Positions 7,986 to 16,048 of a stretch of 39,443 bases of DNA are shown here, in pieces. The DNA comes from Alphaproteobacteria bacterium (GTDB taxonomy: Bacteria; Pseudomonadota; Alphaproteobacteria; GCA-2731375): the NCBI GenBank assembly GCA_030746295.1, contig JASLMY010000015.1:1-39443 (forward strand). Reading direction: 5' to 3'. The translations under genes and the position numbers were made by a program. The first letter of the stretch is position 1. Every line of letters begins with the position of its first letter. The notes beneath the pieces were generated by a model. The model ran no database searches. It was not told the DNA's origin and was given only the letters and a program-made list of their open reading frames with translations.

Positions 7986-8507
7986 TTACCCGTTGACGAT
8001 GCGCCAGCTACCGTCGGGTTCGAGGCAGGCGGTGCCGTAGCCCTTCTCGGCGGTGCCGCCGACGAAGATCGTGTGCTGAAACTCACGGCAATACTGACCG
8101 GTCCGGGTCGTCCCCTCTCGGATCGCGGTCACCGAGCCGGAGTGGCCGCTGTCCGGATTGCGCCAATGGATCGGCTGGTGAAGCGGCGCCGTACCTGCCG
8201 TCCGCTGGGCCCCTGCCAGCGCCAGACGGTCGGTTCGATCGAGGGACTTGCCGAGCTCGCTGCCGACGAGAGCGCCGACCAGAGTGCCGGCGGCGACGGC
8301 TGCCAACTGGCCGCGGCCCTTGCCGATCTGAGAGCCCAAGAGACCACCGCCGGCCGCCCCCAAAAGCGTGCCCATGGTCTGCTTGGTGCCGTAATCCTGG
8401 ACGCAGGCGCCCAAACTAAAGGCTACCAGGCCCGCAGCCGCGGCCTTGCCGGCACGGTCGAGGCCCCACGGCCTTTGCATCTTGGCAACTTCGTTGCGCA
8501 TCGACAT
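7986..8507 (-). CDS. Glycine-zipper outer-membrane lipoprotein
   Basis: A 173-residue predicted lipoprotein. A hydrophobic segment ends in a lipobox, FSLGAC, near residues 31-36. A glycine-zipper 2TM region follows (GTLLGAAGGGLLGSQIGKG, then GTLVGALVGSELGKSLD). The C-terminal domain has conserved aromatic and cysteine residues (GQYCREFQHTI, GTACLEPDGSWRI), as in the rickettsial 17-kDa surface antigen / RT0821 family. These proteins sit in the cell envelope, but their function is not established. The start at 8507 follows GGGGAAAGGAAAA. The gene is convergent with the two-component operon, and a box like the one at 5411 lies about 90 bases upstream, so it may belong to the same regulon. Confidence 0.82.
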   Translation of the reverse strand: MSMRNEVAKMQRPWGLDRAGKAAAAGLVAFSLGACVQDYGTKQTMGTLLGAAGGGLLGSQIGKGRGQLAAVAAGTLVGALVGSELGKSLDRTDRLALAGAQRTAGTAPLHQPIHWRNPDSGHSGSVTAIREGTTRTGQYCREFQHTIFVGGTAEKGYGTACLEPDGSWRIVNG

Positions 8508-8592
8508 GACATTTTCCTTTCCCCGAGCATCGTCTTCGACAACTGATGACGGAAAGATGCCAGAATGGTCCTGAACCACCGATGACGGCGCC

Positions 8593-8608
8593 GTTCATGC
8601 GCCGTTCA
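8593..8608. promoter_or_regulatory. Second 11-bp direct-repeat box (GTTCA repeats)
   Basis: GTTCA occurs at 8593 and 8604, again exactly 11 bases apart (GTTCATGCGCCGTTCAG). This resembles the repeats before the PepSY operon. It lies between the divergent glycine-zipper lipoprotein and VOC genes, so either could be the target. A reverse-oriented CTGAAC also occurs at 8571-8576. Confidence 0.35.
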
Positions 8609-8651
8609 GGTTTCGGGGGACGATTGAGCAGCCCTGGGAGGAGAGAGGGAC

Positions 8652-9182
8652 ATGAGCCGCTTATTCGGCGAGATCAGGCAACTCGGCTATGTGGTCCGGG
8701 ACATCGAGGCGGCGATGCGCCATTGGTTGGACGTGATCGACGTCGGCCCCTGGTTCTACGTCGACCGGCTGCCGGTGATCGATTTCCGTTACCATGGGCA
8801 GCCCTCGGACGCGCATATCTCGATCGCCCTCTCCAACTCCGGGCCCGTGCAGGTGGAGCTGATCCAACAGCGTAACGGCGCGCCCTCGATGTATCGTGAC
8901 TTTCTCGCCGCCGGCAACGAGGGGCTGCAACACTTCTGCTATTGGCCCGAGGACTACGATGCGGTGCTGTCGCGGGCGCTGGCGGCGGGCTTCACCGTCG
9001 GCCAGTCCGGCACCTCGGAGGGGCGCGGCCCCTTCGTCTATCTGGAGCCCGAGGCCCACCCCGGCAGCGTCGTCGAGCTGGCCGAGTTCAGCCCGACCCG
9101 CCGTCGCCAGTTCGCCGCCATCGAGGCCGCGGCGCGAGACTGGGACGGCAGCGACCCGATCCGCACCGATTGGCCGACCTGA
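8652..9182 (+). CDS. VOC-superfamily (glyoxalase-like) protein
   Basis: A 176-residue protein with the paired beta-alpha-beta-beta-beta fold of the vicinal oxygen chelate superfamily. The first module begins IRQLGYVVRDIEAAMRHW and the second contains LQHFCYW and GSVVELAEF. E, H and E residues at the expected metal-ligand positions (VQVELIQ, LQHFCY, VVELAEF) are visible. VOC proteins include lactoylglutathione lyase, dioxygenases and epimerases; the reaction cannot be chosen from sequence. The start is well supported by GGAGGAGAGAG shortly upstream. It stands alone, divergent from the glycine-zipper lipoprotein gene. Confidence 0.82.
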   Translation: MSRLFGEIRQLGYVVRDIEAAMRHWLDVIDVGPWFYVDRLPVIDFRYHGQPSDAHISIALSNSGPVQVELIQQRNGAPSMYRDFLAAGNEGLQHFCYWPEDYDAVLSRALAAGFTVGQSGTSEGRGPFVYLEPEAHPGSVVELAEFSPTRRRQFAAIEAAARDWDGSDPIRTDWPT

Positions 9183-9463
9183 TTGGCTGGCACTCCCATG
9201 TGCTTCGCCGTGACGTTCCCTCCTTTGGAGAACGTCATATCGGAGCAAGCTTGCGCCGGCGGGTGAGAGCGCGACGAGGCAGAACCCAGCCGCTTCAGTT
9301 CGCAGAGTATCGCCGCAGGGGGCGCCGCCGGAGCTGGAGCCGATCCTGCCGCTGGAGTGTCGGTGGCTGGGTGTACAGCGGACCTTAATCAGCCATGCCA
9401 TCCAGGCCCGGTTTTGGCCATGAACGGACAAGAAAGATTATGGCAGGTCTGGCCGCAATGGGC
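9183..9463. other. Gene-poor interval between convergent genes
   Basis: About 280 bases between the VOC and methyltransferase stop codons. Short open frames exist, but none has a ribosome binding site or a family-like sequence. The composition shifts here from the high-GC left side to the lower-GC methyltransferase/regulator module. A GAGAACGTC / GACGTTC inverted repeat around 9211-9236 (GACGTTCCCTCCTTTGGAGA and on) could form a weak hairpin. No T-run terminator is clear. Confidence 0.4.
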
Positions 9464-10279
9464 TTATACGGCAACGGCTTTTATCAACGCAGCAGGGATT
9501 GGAACATGCCATCCATCTCCTTGCGCGAAGCGCTCGCGGACTTTCTGCGTAACCGCCTCTTTGATCGCGGAACGGGATTCATTCGGCTGCTGGGTGAGCA
9601 GGTAGCCACCCCGTGGCGCCCCTTTCTCGAAGATCTCGGCAAGTTCATCGGGTGCGCTGAGCGTCCAGTAACAATCAACCTGTTCGTGGCTTCGCATCAG
9701 AAGTTTGGCATCATTTAGAATGGACTTTGCCGTGGCTGTGTCGGCGAACTGATGGAAGTTCGGTCCATCTGGCATGACTACCTGCGGACTACCGAATTCC
9801 TGGACGCAACCATAGAAAACCTGAAAGGCCGGAGAGACGTTCGGCCCGCACCACGCCGTCATGGCAAACTGGCCGCCCGGTTTCAGGACACGTCGGATCT
9901 CGTCGAGGGCGCGCGGCTGATCGGGAATATGCAACACGCCAAAATTGCAGACGACCGAATCAAATTCTGCATTTGCAAAGTTAAGGTCCTGCGCATCTGC
10001 CTCGACGAAGGTTCCGGCGGGGACGCGTCGGCGGGCATGTTTCAGCATCACAGTGGAAAAATCGGCGCCAACAACGTTGACGCCCCTATTCAACAGTGCT
10101 TCTGAGACACTGCCTTGGCCACAGCAGAGGTCGAGTACATGTTCACCGCGACCAATGTCGGCGACGAGATTCGAAATTGCGAGATCGCTGGCAGGTGTGA
10201 AAAGGTCGACATAGCCTGCTGCAATGTCGTCGCTCGCCCACCCCTGTCGTTCCAGCTCGGCAAAACCCTCATACGTCAT
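9464..10279 (-). CDS. Class I SAM-dependent methyltransferase
   Basis: A 271-residue methyltransferase of the UbiE/Methyltransf_11 type. Motif I is VLDLCCGQGSVSEAL (about 48-62), motif II is VVGADFSTVML, and the VCNFGVLHIPDQPRALDEI and RVLKPGGQFAMTAW blocks follow. Substrate is unknown. The ATG at 10279 is preceded by AAAGGGG at good spacing; a GTG three codons earlier directly abuts that site and is unlikely. GC content is visibly lower than in the flanks (53% in one 60-base line counted). The gene is divergent from a BTAD-type regulator across 164 bases that hold a heptamer direct repeat, which suggests the regulator controls it. Confidence 0.88.
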   Translation of the reverse strand: MTYEGFAELERQGWASDDIAAGYVDLFTPASDLAISNLVADIGRGEHVLDLCCGQGSVSEALLNRGVNVVGADFSTVMLKHARRRVPAGTFVEADAQDLNFANAEFDSVVCNFGVLHIPDQPRALDEIRRVLKPGGQFAMTAWCGPNVSPAFQVFYGCVQEFGSPQVVMPDGPNFHQFADTATAKSILNDAKLLMRSHEQVDCYWTLSAPDELAEIFEKGAPRGGYLLTQQPNESRSAIKEAVTQKVRERFAQGDGWHVPIPAALIKAVAV

Positions 10280-10339
10280 GACTTCCACCCCTTTGACATC
10301 GTCATTCGGTTCCGGCGCAACGAAGTCTTCACGGCCGGC

Positions 10340-10357
10340 GTGAAAGGAGCGTGAAAG
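10340..10357 (+). promoter_or_regulatory. Candidate SARP/BTAD operator: GTGAAAG heptamer direct repeat
   Basis: GTGAAAG at 10340-10346 is repeated exactly at 10351-10357, giving heptamers with a 4-base spacer and an 11-base period. Regulators of the SARP/BTAD type use an OmpR-like winged helix and are known to bind heptameric direct repeats with that geometry. The site lies between the methyltransferase and the BTAD-type regulator encoded next door. Confidence 0.45.
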
Positions 10358-10443
10358 CCTGTTGGATGTCGGTTTCTGGTTGGCCGAGTAGCTACGTTAC
10401 TCCATCATGGTGATCTCTTGACCGGCGTCGGAAGCGGTCTCCA

Positions 10444-12333
10444 ATGGAAACCACGACCATTATGCTGCGGGCCGAGTTCCTATCCGGATTCCGTTTGCGC
10501 GATGCAAACGGTACGGCGGTGGACATATCGCCACTCAAGGCCAGGGCCTTGTTCGCCTATTTGGTCATTGAATCTGAGTCTCGCCACACCCGGGAAAAGC
10601 TCGCTTGCCTACTTTGGGATGCCGCGGGCGATCGGTTGGCTCGGCAGAGCTTGCGAAAGTGCCTTTCGACTTTGCGTGCCGCCATTGGTCCCAAGTGGGC
10701 CCGTGTGCTGGTCCTTTCGAACGATGGCGTTGGTCTTGCACCTGAATCGGTCGCGTCGGACGTCGTGTCGCTGCGAAGACTTCTGGAGCGCGGCGAAACC
10801 GAGGCGGCCGTCGATCTTGTCGGCGATGGCTCACTGCTCGACGGCATCGAGGTCGACTCGGAGCCGTTTCAAGAGTGGCTCCTAGCGGAGCGGTCTCACT
10901 ATCGAGAGTTGGCGGTCAGTACGCTCTATGATGCCGCAATACGGCAGGCGCGAAGGGGCGCAGCTGATGCCGCTATCAAGGCGGCAAGAAGGGCCGTGTC
11001 CTTCGATCCACTTTGCGAGGAAGCCCACCAGCTTCTGATAGAGCTCTATCATTCAATCGGCAGGCCTTCCGCTGCGTGGCAGCAGTACGCGCGCTGCGCC
11101 AGGTCGTTGCAGGACGAGCTCGGTATTGCGCCGTCTCTGGCAACGCGAACGGCGGCGTTTCAAACGCGAATTCACAACAACTCCTCGCACAGGGCTCCTG
11201 GCACGCGCGTTGTCGTCCAAGACGTTACTTGTCTTGGTACATCCGCGGCCGACGAGCGGTTCTCAGCCGGCCTATCAGACGATCTTGCGACCGAACTGGC
11301 CAAGCATCGCGAGATTTCAGTGGTTTCCGAACCGACCGATGCCTGTTACGTCATTGCTGCAACGGCTCAGATTTTCGGGACTACCTACAGATTCGCGATA
11401 CGTTTGCTGTCAGGAGCAGATGGCGCCACTCTCTGGTCCGACTCCTGGGAAAAGGCAGCGGCGTCCCCGCTCGACGCACAATGTGAACTGGTCCGGCCGG
11501 CTGCCGCTCGCCTTGTCACCATGATCGAACAGCTCGAGCGTCGAAGGCGGATCAAATTGGCCGAGCCAGTGAGTGCGGCGGATTATTGGCACAGAGGCAA
11601 CCACTACTATCTCCACTACACGAAAGAAGGCACCGCCGCAGCTAAGCGTCTGTACCGACAGGCGATTGTGATCGATCCGGATTTCGCGCGTGCCTATGCA
11701 TCGTTGGCCTTTGCCGAGCAGTTCGACGCTTTCTTCAAATACAGCGATAACCCGCAAGCAAGTCTGGCAAGTGGCTTGAAGCTGGCGCGGACCGCCATCG
11801 AGATCGACCAATCGGACGCACACGCGCATTTGGCCTTGGGGAATGTCCTTTGTCGCATGCTGGATTTCGATGGCGCCACCGTCTCTCTTGAAACGGCGCT
11901 GTCCTTGTGTCCGAGTTCAGAGAGGGCGGAATTCGCGCTCGGCCTGACGCAATACTACCAGGGACGCCAAAGCCGTGCGCTGGATCACTTTGATCGCGCA
12001 ATGAGACTGAGCCCGCAAAGCCCATCGGGTTGGACTGCACCGCACATGATGGCGCGGTGTCACTACGATCTTGGGCGAAGCGACGACGCTTTGGATTGCG
12101 CAAACCGCGCCGTGAACATGCCGCATGCGAAATCGATTGCTTTTGCGCTCAAAGCAGTCGCCGCTGACAGCATGGGTTATGGCGAGCTGGCGCAGCGGAC
12201 CCTACGAGACGTCGTCCAACGCGACCCGACAATGACCACGGAATACGTCGTCAATACCTTCGGGAACGCGTTCCTCACGGACGCGATTGAAAGTATGGCC
12301 GAACGCCTGCACCGGATCGGTCTGCCAGATTGA
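10444..12333 (+). CDS. BTAD/SARP-type transcriptional regulator with TPR domain
   Basis: A 629-residue cytoplasmic regulator. Residues about 8-95 form an OmpR-like winged helix (LKARALFAYLVIES, REKLACLLWD, RQSLRKCLSTLRAAIG). Residues about 100-245 are a bacterial transcriptional activation domain (EEAHQLLIELYHSIGRPSAA, LQDELGIAPS). Residues about 255-350 resemble the TolB/FlgO-like segment found in cyclase and CadC-type regulators (ERFSAGLSDDLATELAKH). TPR-like repeats fill the C terminus (about 375-600). No NB-ARC ATPase is present. GC is lower than the flanks (58% in a counted line). The ATG at 10444 follows GGAAG; no other start looks better. The ligand or signal is unknown. Confidence 0.85.
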   Translation: METTTIMLRAEFLSGFRLRDANGTAVDISPLKARALFAYLVIESESRHTREKLACLLWDAAGDRLARQSLRKCLSTLRAAIGPKWARVLVLSNDGVGLAPESVASDVVSLRRLLERGETEAAVDLVGDGSLLDGIEVDSEPFQEWLLAERSHYRELAVSTLYDAAIRQARRGAADAAIKAARRAVSFDPLCEEAHQLLIELYHSIGRPSAAWQQYARCARSLQDELGIAPSLATRTAAFQTRIHNNSSHRAPGTRVVVQDVTCLGTSAADERFSAGLSDDLATELAKHREISVVSEPTDACYVIAATAQIFGTTYRFAIRLLSGADGATLWSDSWEKAAASPLDAQCELVRPAAARLVTMIEQLERRRRIKLAEPVSAADYWHRGNHYYLHYTKEGTAAAKRLYRQAIVIDPDFARAYASLAFAEQFDAFFKYSDNPQASLASGLKLARTAIEIDQSDAHAHLALGNVLCRMLDFDGATVSLETALSLCPSSERAEFALGLTQYYQGRQSRALDHFDRAMRLSPQSPSGWTAPHMMARCHYDLGRSDDALDCANRAVNMPHAKSIAFALKAVAADSMGYGELAQRTLRDVVQRDPTMTTEYVVNTFGNAFLTDAIESMAERLHRIGLPD

Positions 12334-12487
12334 GCACGTTTGATTTGTCGAGTCGCGTCTGGGTCAGAATCTGCCTGCTGGACGTCACTGATGTAGCGTC
12401 GGGTTAGGAGCCAGACCGGACTTGATCGGGCCGAATGGCGATATCGCGGGCTTGAATGGCGGCCGTGGGCACCCGATCTCGGGCGCC

Positions 12488-13378
12488 TCAGCCCCCCGGC
12501 ACGGTGCCGGCGGGCAGGCTCTCGATATGGGCGCAGATGTGGCGTGGCTGGGTCAGCCAGATGTCGTCGCGGTGTGCCGCCACGTGGGCCAGAGCCCGAC
12601 GCAACTGGCGGATCCGGTAGGGCCGGCCGATGACGAAGGGATGCAACGAGATCGGGCAGACCAGCGGCTGGCGCTCGGACTGCGCCAGCATCTCGTCGAA
12701 GTTGTCGATGATGGCGTCGGCGAATTCGGCCGAGGTGTAGCGGTACCAGACGATGCCGCGGGTGTCGTTGACCTCGATGGGATAGGGCAGCGAGAGGATC
12801 GGCCCCGCCCGGGTCCGCATCCAGATCGGCTGGTCGTCCATGGTCCAATCCATGACGTAGCGGTAGCCGGCCTCCTTCAAGAGGTCCATCGTGACCTCGC
12901 TGTTGGAGAGCCAGGGGCTCATCCAGCCGACCGGGGCCTCGCCTTCATGGCGGGTGATGCTCTGGGTGACCTCCTGGATCAGCTCGCGTTCCGCCGCCTC
13001 GCCGAGCTCGCCTTGCTCGTCGGAGTTGGTGATGCCGTGGCCGACGATCTCGACGCCGCGCTGGCGGAGCGCCTCGGGGATGTCGGGGGCATGCTCGTAG
13101 AGCGCCGTGTTCATCTGTGCCTCGAACGGCATCTCCAGCTCGTCGAAGAGCTCCATCATGCGCCAGACGCCGACCCGGTTGCCGTAGTCGCGCCAGGAAT
13201 AGACGCTATGGCTGGTGGCCTGGTCCGGCGGCGCGATCGCCGCCCCCTTGCCCTCGCCGTAGCTGAACTGCTCGATGTTGACGGCGACGTAGACCGCGAG
13301 CCGCTTGCCGCCGGGCCAGGTATAGTCCGGCCGGCTGGAGATCGATGAATAGTCGTAGCGTCCGTGCGTCTTAATCAT
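12488..13378 (-). CDS. Polysaccharide deacetylase-fold protein, PuuE allantoinase-like
   Basis: A 296-residue NodB-fold protein. It has VNIEQFSYGEG near the N terminus, SWRDYGNRVGVWRMMELFDE, the EIVGHGITNSDEQ block and a C-terminal ISLHPFVIGRPYRIRQL block. This pattern belongs to the branch that includes PuuE, the cofactor-independent allantoinase, and related amidohydrolase-like deacetylases, not to the chitooligosaccharide deacetylases. Allantoinase would hydrolyse the ring of allantoin to allantoate. No allantoicase or uricase is adjacent, so the exact substrate is uncertain, but other ring-opening and ureide-type enzymes occur in this window. It begins about 76 bases after the rtcB stop in the same direction. 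Confidence 0.75.
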   Translation of the reverse strand: MIKTHGRYDYSSISSRPDYTWPGGKRLAVYVAVNIEQFSYGEGKGAAIAPPDQATSHSVYSWRDYGNRVGVWRMMELFDELEMPFEAQMNTALYEHAPDIPEALRQRGVEIVGHGITNSDEQGELGEAAERELIQEVTQSITRHEGEAPVGWMSPWLSNSEVTMDLLKEAGYRYVMDWTMDDQPIWMRTRAGPILSLPYPIEVNDTRGIVWYRYTSAEFADAIIDNFDEMLAQSERQPLVCPISLHPFVIGRPYRIRQLRRALAHVAAHRDDIWLTQPRHICAHIESLPAGTVPGG

Positions 13379-13454
13379 GCCGCGCCCCTCGCTCCTCTAC
13401 CAAATGCGCATGCTAGCGCCGCTCGGGTCGGGGCGTCCACCGGCGGCGGGAGCG

Positions 13455-14885
13455 CTAGCCCTTGATGCAGATGCGGGGGAGGAGCTTGGCAACCTTGGCG
13501 GCGAGGCCGGCCCGGTCTGCGGCATCGACCACGGCGGCCACGTCCTTGTAGGCGCCAGGCGCCTCCTCGGCGACGCCGCGGCCGGACGGGCTCTTGACGA
13601 TGATGCCTCGGGCCGCCAGGTCGTCGACCACCTGCCGGCCATGCCAGAGCTTTCGCGCCTTCGTCCGGCTCATCTGCCGGCCGGCGCCGTGGCAGGCGGA
13701 GGAGAAGGCGGCGGCCTCGCTTGCCTCGGTGCCGACCAAGACATAAGAGGCAGTGCCCATACTGCCGCCGATAAGCACCGGCTGGCCCACCGCCTTCAGC
13801 GGTGCCGGCAGGTCGCCGTGGCCGGGGCCGAAGGCCCGGGTGGCGCCCTTGCGGTGGACGTGGAGTTGGCGCCGCGCGCCGTCGATCGCATGCTCCTCGA
13901 CCTTGCAGGTGTTGTGCGAGACGTCGAACAGCAGCGCGAGGCGGGCCTCCGGCAGCAGCTCGGCGAAGACGCCCCGGGTCAGGTGGGCGACGATCTGCCG
14001 GTTGGCGAGCGCGCAGTTGATCGCCGCCCGCATGGCGCCGAGGTAGCGCCGGCCGATCTCGGAATTGATGCGGGCACAGGCGAGCTCGCGGTCGGGCAGG
14101 TCGATCCCCTGCGCGCCTGCCTCCAGCACCATCTCGCGCAGGTACTCGGTGCCAATCTGATGGCCGAGGCCGCGCGAGCCGCAATGGATGGAGACGACGA
14201 TCTCGCCGAGCTTCAGGCCGAAGGCGGTGGCGACCGCGGCGTCGTAGATCTCGACCACTTCCTGCAACTCCAGGTAATGATTGCCCGAGCCGAGGGTGCC
14301 CATCTCCTTGCGCTGACGCTTCTTAGCCTTGGCCGAGACGCAGTCGGCGTGGGCGCCGGCCATGCGTCCCGCTTCCTCGATCCGTGTCAGATCTTCCGGA
14401 CCGCCATAGCCTTCGGCGATCGCCCATTCGGCACCGCCCTCGAGCATCGCCGTCATGCCGGCGTCGTCGAGGCGGATATCGCCGGTGCTGCCGACGCCGG
14501 CCGGGATGCGCTCGAAGAGGGCGTCGGCAAGGGCTTGCTTGACGGGCTCGAGCGTCTCGGCCTCGATGCCGGTCAGGTGACAGCGGACGCCGCAGGAGAC
14601 GTCGAAGCCGACGCCGCCAGCCGAGACCACGCCGCCCGCCTCGGCATCGAAGGCAGCGACGCCGCCGATTGGAAAGCCGTAGCCCCAATGGGCGTCGGGC
14701 ATGGCGTAAGCGGCCCGGACGATGCCCGGCAGCGTGGCGACGTTGGTCACCTGCTCGAAGACCTTGTCGTCCATCTCGGCAATCAAGGCTTCGTCGGCAT
14801 AGATGAGGGCGGGCACCCGCATGCGGCCGAAGGGCTCGATTCGCCACTCCAGCTCGGATTGCCGTTTCAGACGGCTGAGGTCCAT
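13455..14885 (-). CDS. rtcB: RtcB-family tRNA-splicing / RNA-repair ligase
   Basis: A 476-residue GTP-dependent RNA ligase joining 2',3'-cyclic phosphate or 3'-phosphate ends to 5'-OH ends. Metal- and guanylate-binding residues line up with the Pyrococcus enzyme: D95 and C98 (GFDVSCGVRC), N202 and H203 (GSGNHYLE), H234 (SIHCGSRGLGHQ), H324 (FDVSHNTCK) and the guanylated H399 (SACHGAGR). Length matches the archaeal-type long form rather than the 408-residue E. coli protein. The start at 14885 follows GGGAGGTG. It lies 13 bases after the archease gene, so the two form an operon. No RtcR regulator is present in the window. Confidence 0.95.
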   Translation of the reverse strand: MDLSRLKRQSELEWRIEPFGRMRVPALIYADEALIAEMDDKVFEQVTNVATLPGIVRAAYAMPDAHWGYGFPIGGVAAFDAEAGGVVSAGGVGFDVSCGVRCHLTGIEAETLEPVKQALADALFERIPAGVGSTGDIRLDDAGMTAMLEGGAEWAIAEGYGGPEDLTRIEEAGRMAGAHADCVSAKAKKRQRKEMGTLGSGNHYLELQEVVEIYDAAVATAFGLKLGEIVVSIHCGSRGLGHQIGTEYLREMVLEAGAQGIDLPDRELACARINSEIGRRYLGAMRAAINCALANRQIVAHLTRGVFAELLPEARLALLFDVSHNTCKVEEHAIDGARRQLHVHRKGATRAFGPGHGDLPAPLKAVGQPVLIGGSMGTASYVLVGTEASEAAAFSSACHGAGRQMSRTKARKLWHGRQVVDDLAARGIIVKSPSGRGVAEEAPGAYKDVAAVVDAADRAGLAAKVAKLLPRICIKG

Positions 14886-14898
14886 CGGCACCTCCCTC

Positions 14899-15324
14899 TC
14901 AGACGTCGACCACGCATTGCACTTCCCAGCGACCATCGACGAGACGGCGGACGGCGAGCTCGGTAAAGGTCGCCCCCTTTATCTCGCTCGCCGGCTGGTG
15001 GCGCGCGACCGCGACCGGCTCGCCCCAGGCGGTGCCCTTGAGCCGCTCGCCCTCGATCTCAACTTGGAAGCGACCGAACAACATGCCGCGCACTGCCATC
15101 TCGTGAATGATGGCGTTCAGCCAGTCGTAGAGCAGGATCTCGGAATCGACCGATCTGCAAGTGATCTCGACCGCCTCTCGCTCCTGGACTCTATCGGGCA
15201 CGGTCACCACCGCCGTCAGGGCCATCGCCACCCCCTCGAATGCCGCGGCCAGTGAATCACCACGGCCGCGGACCCCGACATCCGCGCCGTGCGGAAACAG
15301 CTCCCAGCCGCAATCCGCGGTCAT
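14899..15324 (-). CDS. Archease, RtcB activator
   Basis: A 141-residue protein of the archease family, which speeds guanylylation and gives RtcB multiple turnovers. Visible features are FPHGADVGVRGRG near the N terminus, the central DSEILLYDWLNAIIHE block, KGATFTEL, and the C-terminal VQCVVDV with an aspartate near the end that is expected to bind metal. The start at 15324 follows CAGGAG at seven bases; earlier in-frame ATGs at 15357 and 15384 have no comparable site. It lies immediately upstream of rtcB in the same direction, the arrangement that also supports its identity. Confidence 0.92.
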   Translation of the reverse strand: MTADCGWELFPHGADVGVRGRGDSLAAAFEGVAMALTAVVTVPDRVQEREAVEITCRSVDSEILLYDWLNAIIHEMAVRGMLFGRFQVEIEGERLKGTAWGEPVAVARHQPASEIKGATFTELAVRRLVDGRWEVQCVVDV

Positions 15325-15444
15325 CCGCAACTCCTGGCTGTTCGAGACAGCAGGCATTCGACGCCGCCGGCACAATCGGCACAATGACGCGTGTCAACGG
15401 GGCCTCCGACGGCCGCCGGCAGCAGTTCCGATTTGAAATGGGGC

Positions 15445-15723
15445 TCAGTGCAGGGTGAAGACGCTGTCGACACCCCGGAACCGGGGCGGCCCGACCAGGC
15501 CGGAGCTCGCTACCTTGACCGAATGCAGGCGTCCGTCCAGGTTCCGGCTCCAATAGTCGAGAAAACGTCTCAGTTCGGGAAATCGGGGCGGCAGGTCGTA
15601 TTCCTGCCAGACGAAGCTCTGCAACAGACTGGGATGGTCGGGCAAATGGTAGAGGATCTCGGCCGTGGCCAGACGATAACCTTGGAGCTGCATCTCGACG
15701 ATCGCTCGGTTCCGTCGTTGCAT
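15445..15723 (-). CDS. usg: Usg family protein
   Basis: A 92-residue cytoplasmic protein. It matches the alphaproteobacterial Usg family across its length: LQGYRLATAEILYHLPDHP, LLQSFVWQEYDLPPRFPEL, FLDYWSRNLDGRLHSVKV and the C-terminal FRGVDSVFTLH. The name comes from a gene found upstream of trp genes in some species; the function is unknown. The start at 15723 was chosen because TTGGAGGCGAG directly precedes it; the open frame continues 30 codons upstream without family similarity. It is 120 bases upstream of the archease gene in the same direction, so cotranscription is possible. Confidence 0.87.
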   Translation of the reverse strand: MQRRNRAIVEMQLQGYRLATAEILYHLPDHPSLLQSFVWQEYDLPPRFPELRRFLDYWSRNLDGRLHSVKVASSGLVGPPRFRGVDSVFTLH

Positions 15724-15923
15724 CTCGCCTCCAATCGCGCCTTCCCAAGAGACAACGCCGACATGGTGACATCCGAAGCTTCGAGGATGCAATACAAAAC
15801 GATAAGAAAACATTAATTATATCAATGCGTTGACAGCATTTGGCGGAGATTGCTAGCAGGCTGCTTTGGAGCCAGTGGCAACTTAGACATAAAGAAATCT
15901 ACATATAAGGATGAGATTCTTGA

Positions 15924-15952
15924 TTGACAGAGAAATGCCGGCTCACTAGTGT
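15924..15952 (+). promoter_or_regulatory. Sigma-70 type promoter for rhodanese-metZ
   Basis: TTGACA (15924-15929), a 17-base spacer and TAGTGT (15947-15952) form a good vegetative promoter, with a predicted transcript start near 15959. It sits at the end of an AT-rich stretch (about 15780-15930) that also serves the divergent usg gene. A CTGCC-TCG-GGCAG hairpin follows at 15961-15973. The transcript would carry a leader of about 305 bases containing the riboswitch below. Confidence 0.6.
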
Positions 15953-15997
15953 GCCGGCCACTGCCTCGGGCAGGGGGCTGGTCCACCCGAATGGGAC

Positions 15998-16048
15998 CCG
16001 CGGGATTTGAAGGGCAGCTTGCGACCGCGTCAGCAATCGCTAAAGCGC
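15998..16048 (+). promoter_or_regulatory. SAM-II riboswitch aptamer
   Basis: The segment has the layout of the SAM-II pseudoknot. P1 is CGCGG (15999-16003) pairing with CCGCG (16025-16029). The loop begins GATTTGA (16004-16010), the usual conserved purine/uridine segment. GCGA (16021-16024) pairs with TCGC (16037-16040) to give P2, and the conserved GCTAAAG ends the motif at 16039-16045. SAM-II controls methionine biosynthesis genes in alphaproteobacteria; here it precedes rhodanese and metZ, where repression by S-adenosylmethionine makes sense. Identification is by eye; a covariance-model search has not been run. Confidence 0.8.

Noticed and set aside
15980..16040. Minus-strand CTTCAAATCC, which resembles the anticodon loop of tRNA(Sec), near the riboswitch
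   Set aside because: No 8-bp acceptor stem or T-arm consensus can be paired around it, and the plus-strand reading as a SAM-II pseudoknot upstream of rhodanese-metZ explains the same bases better.
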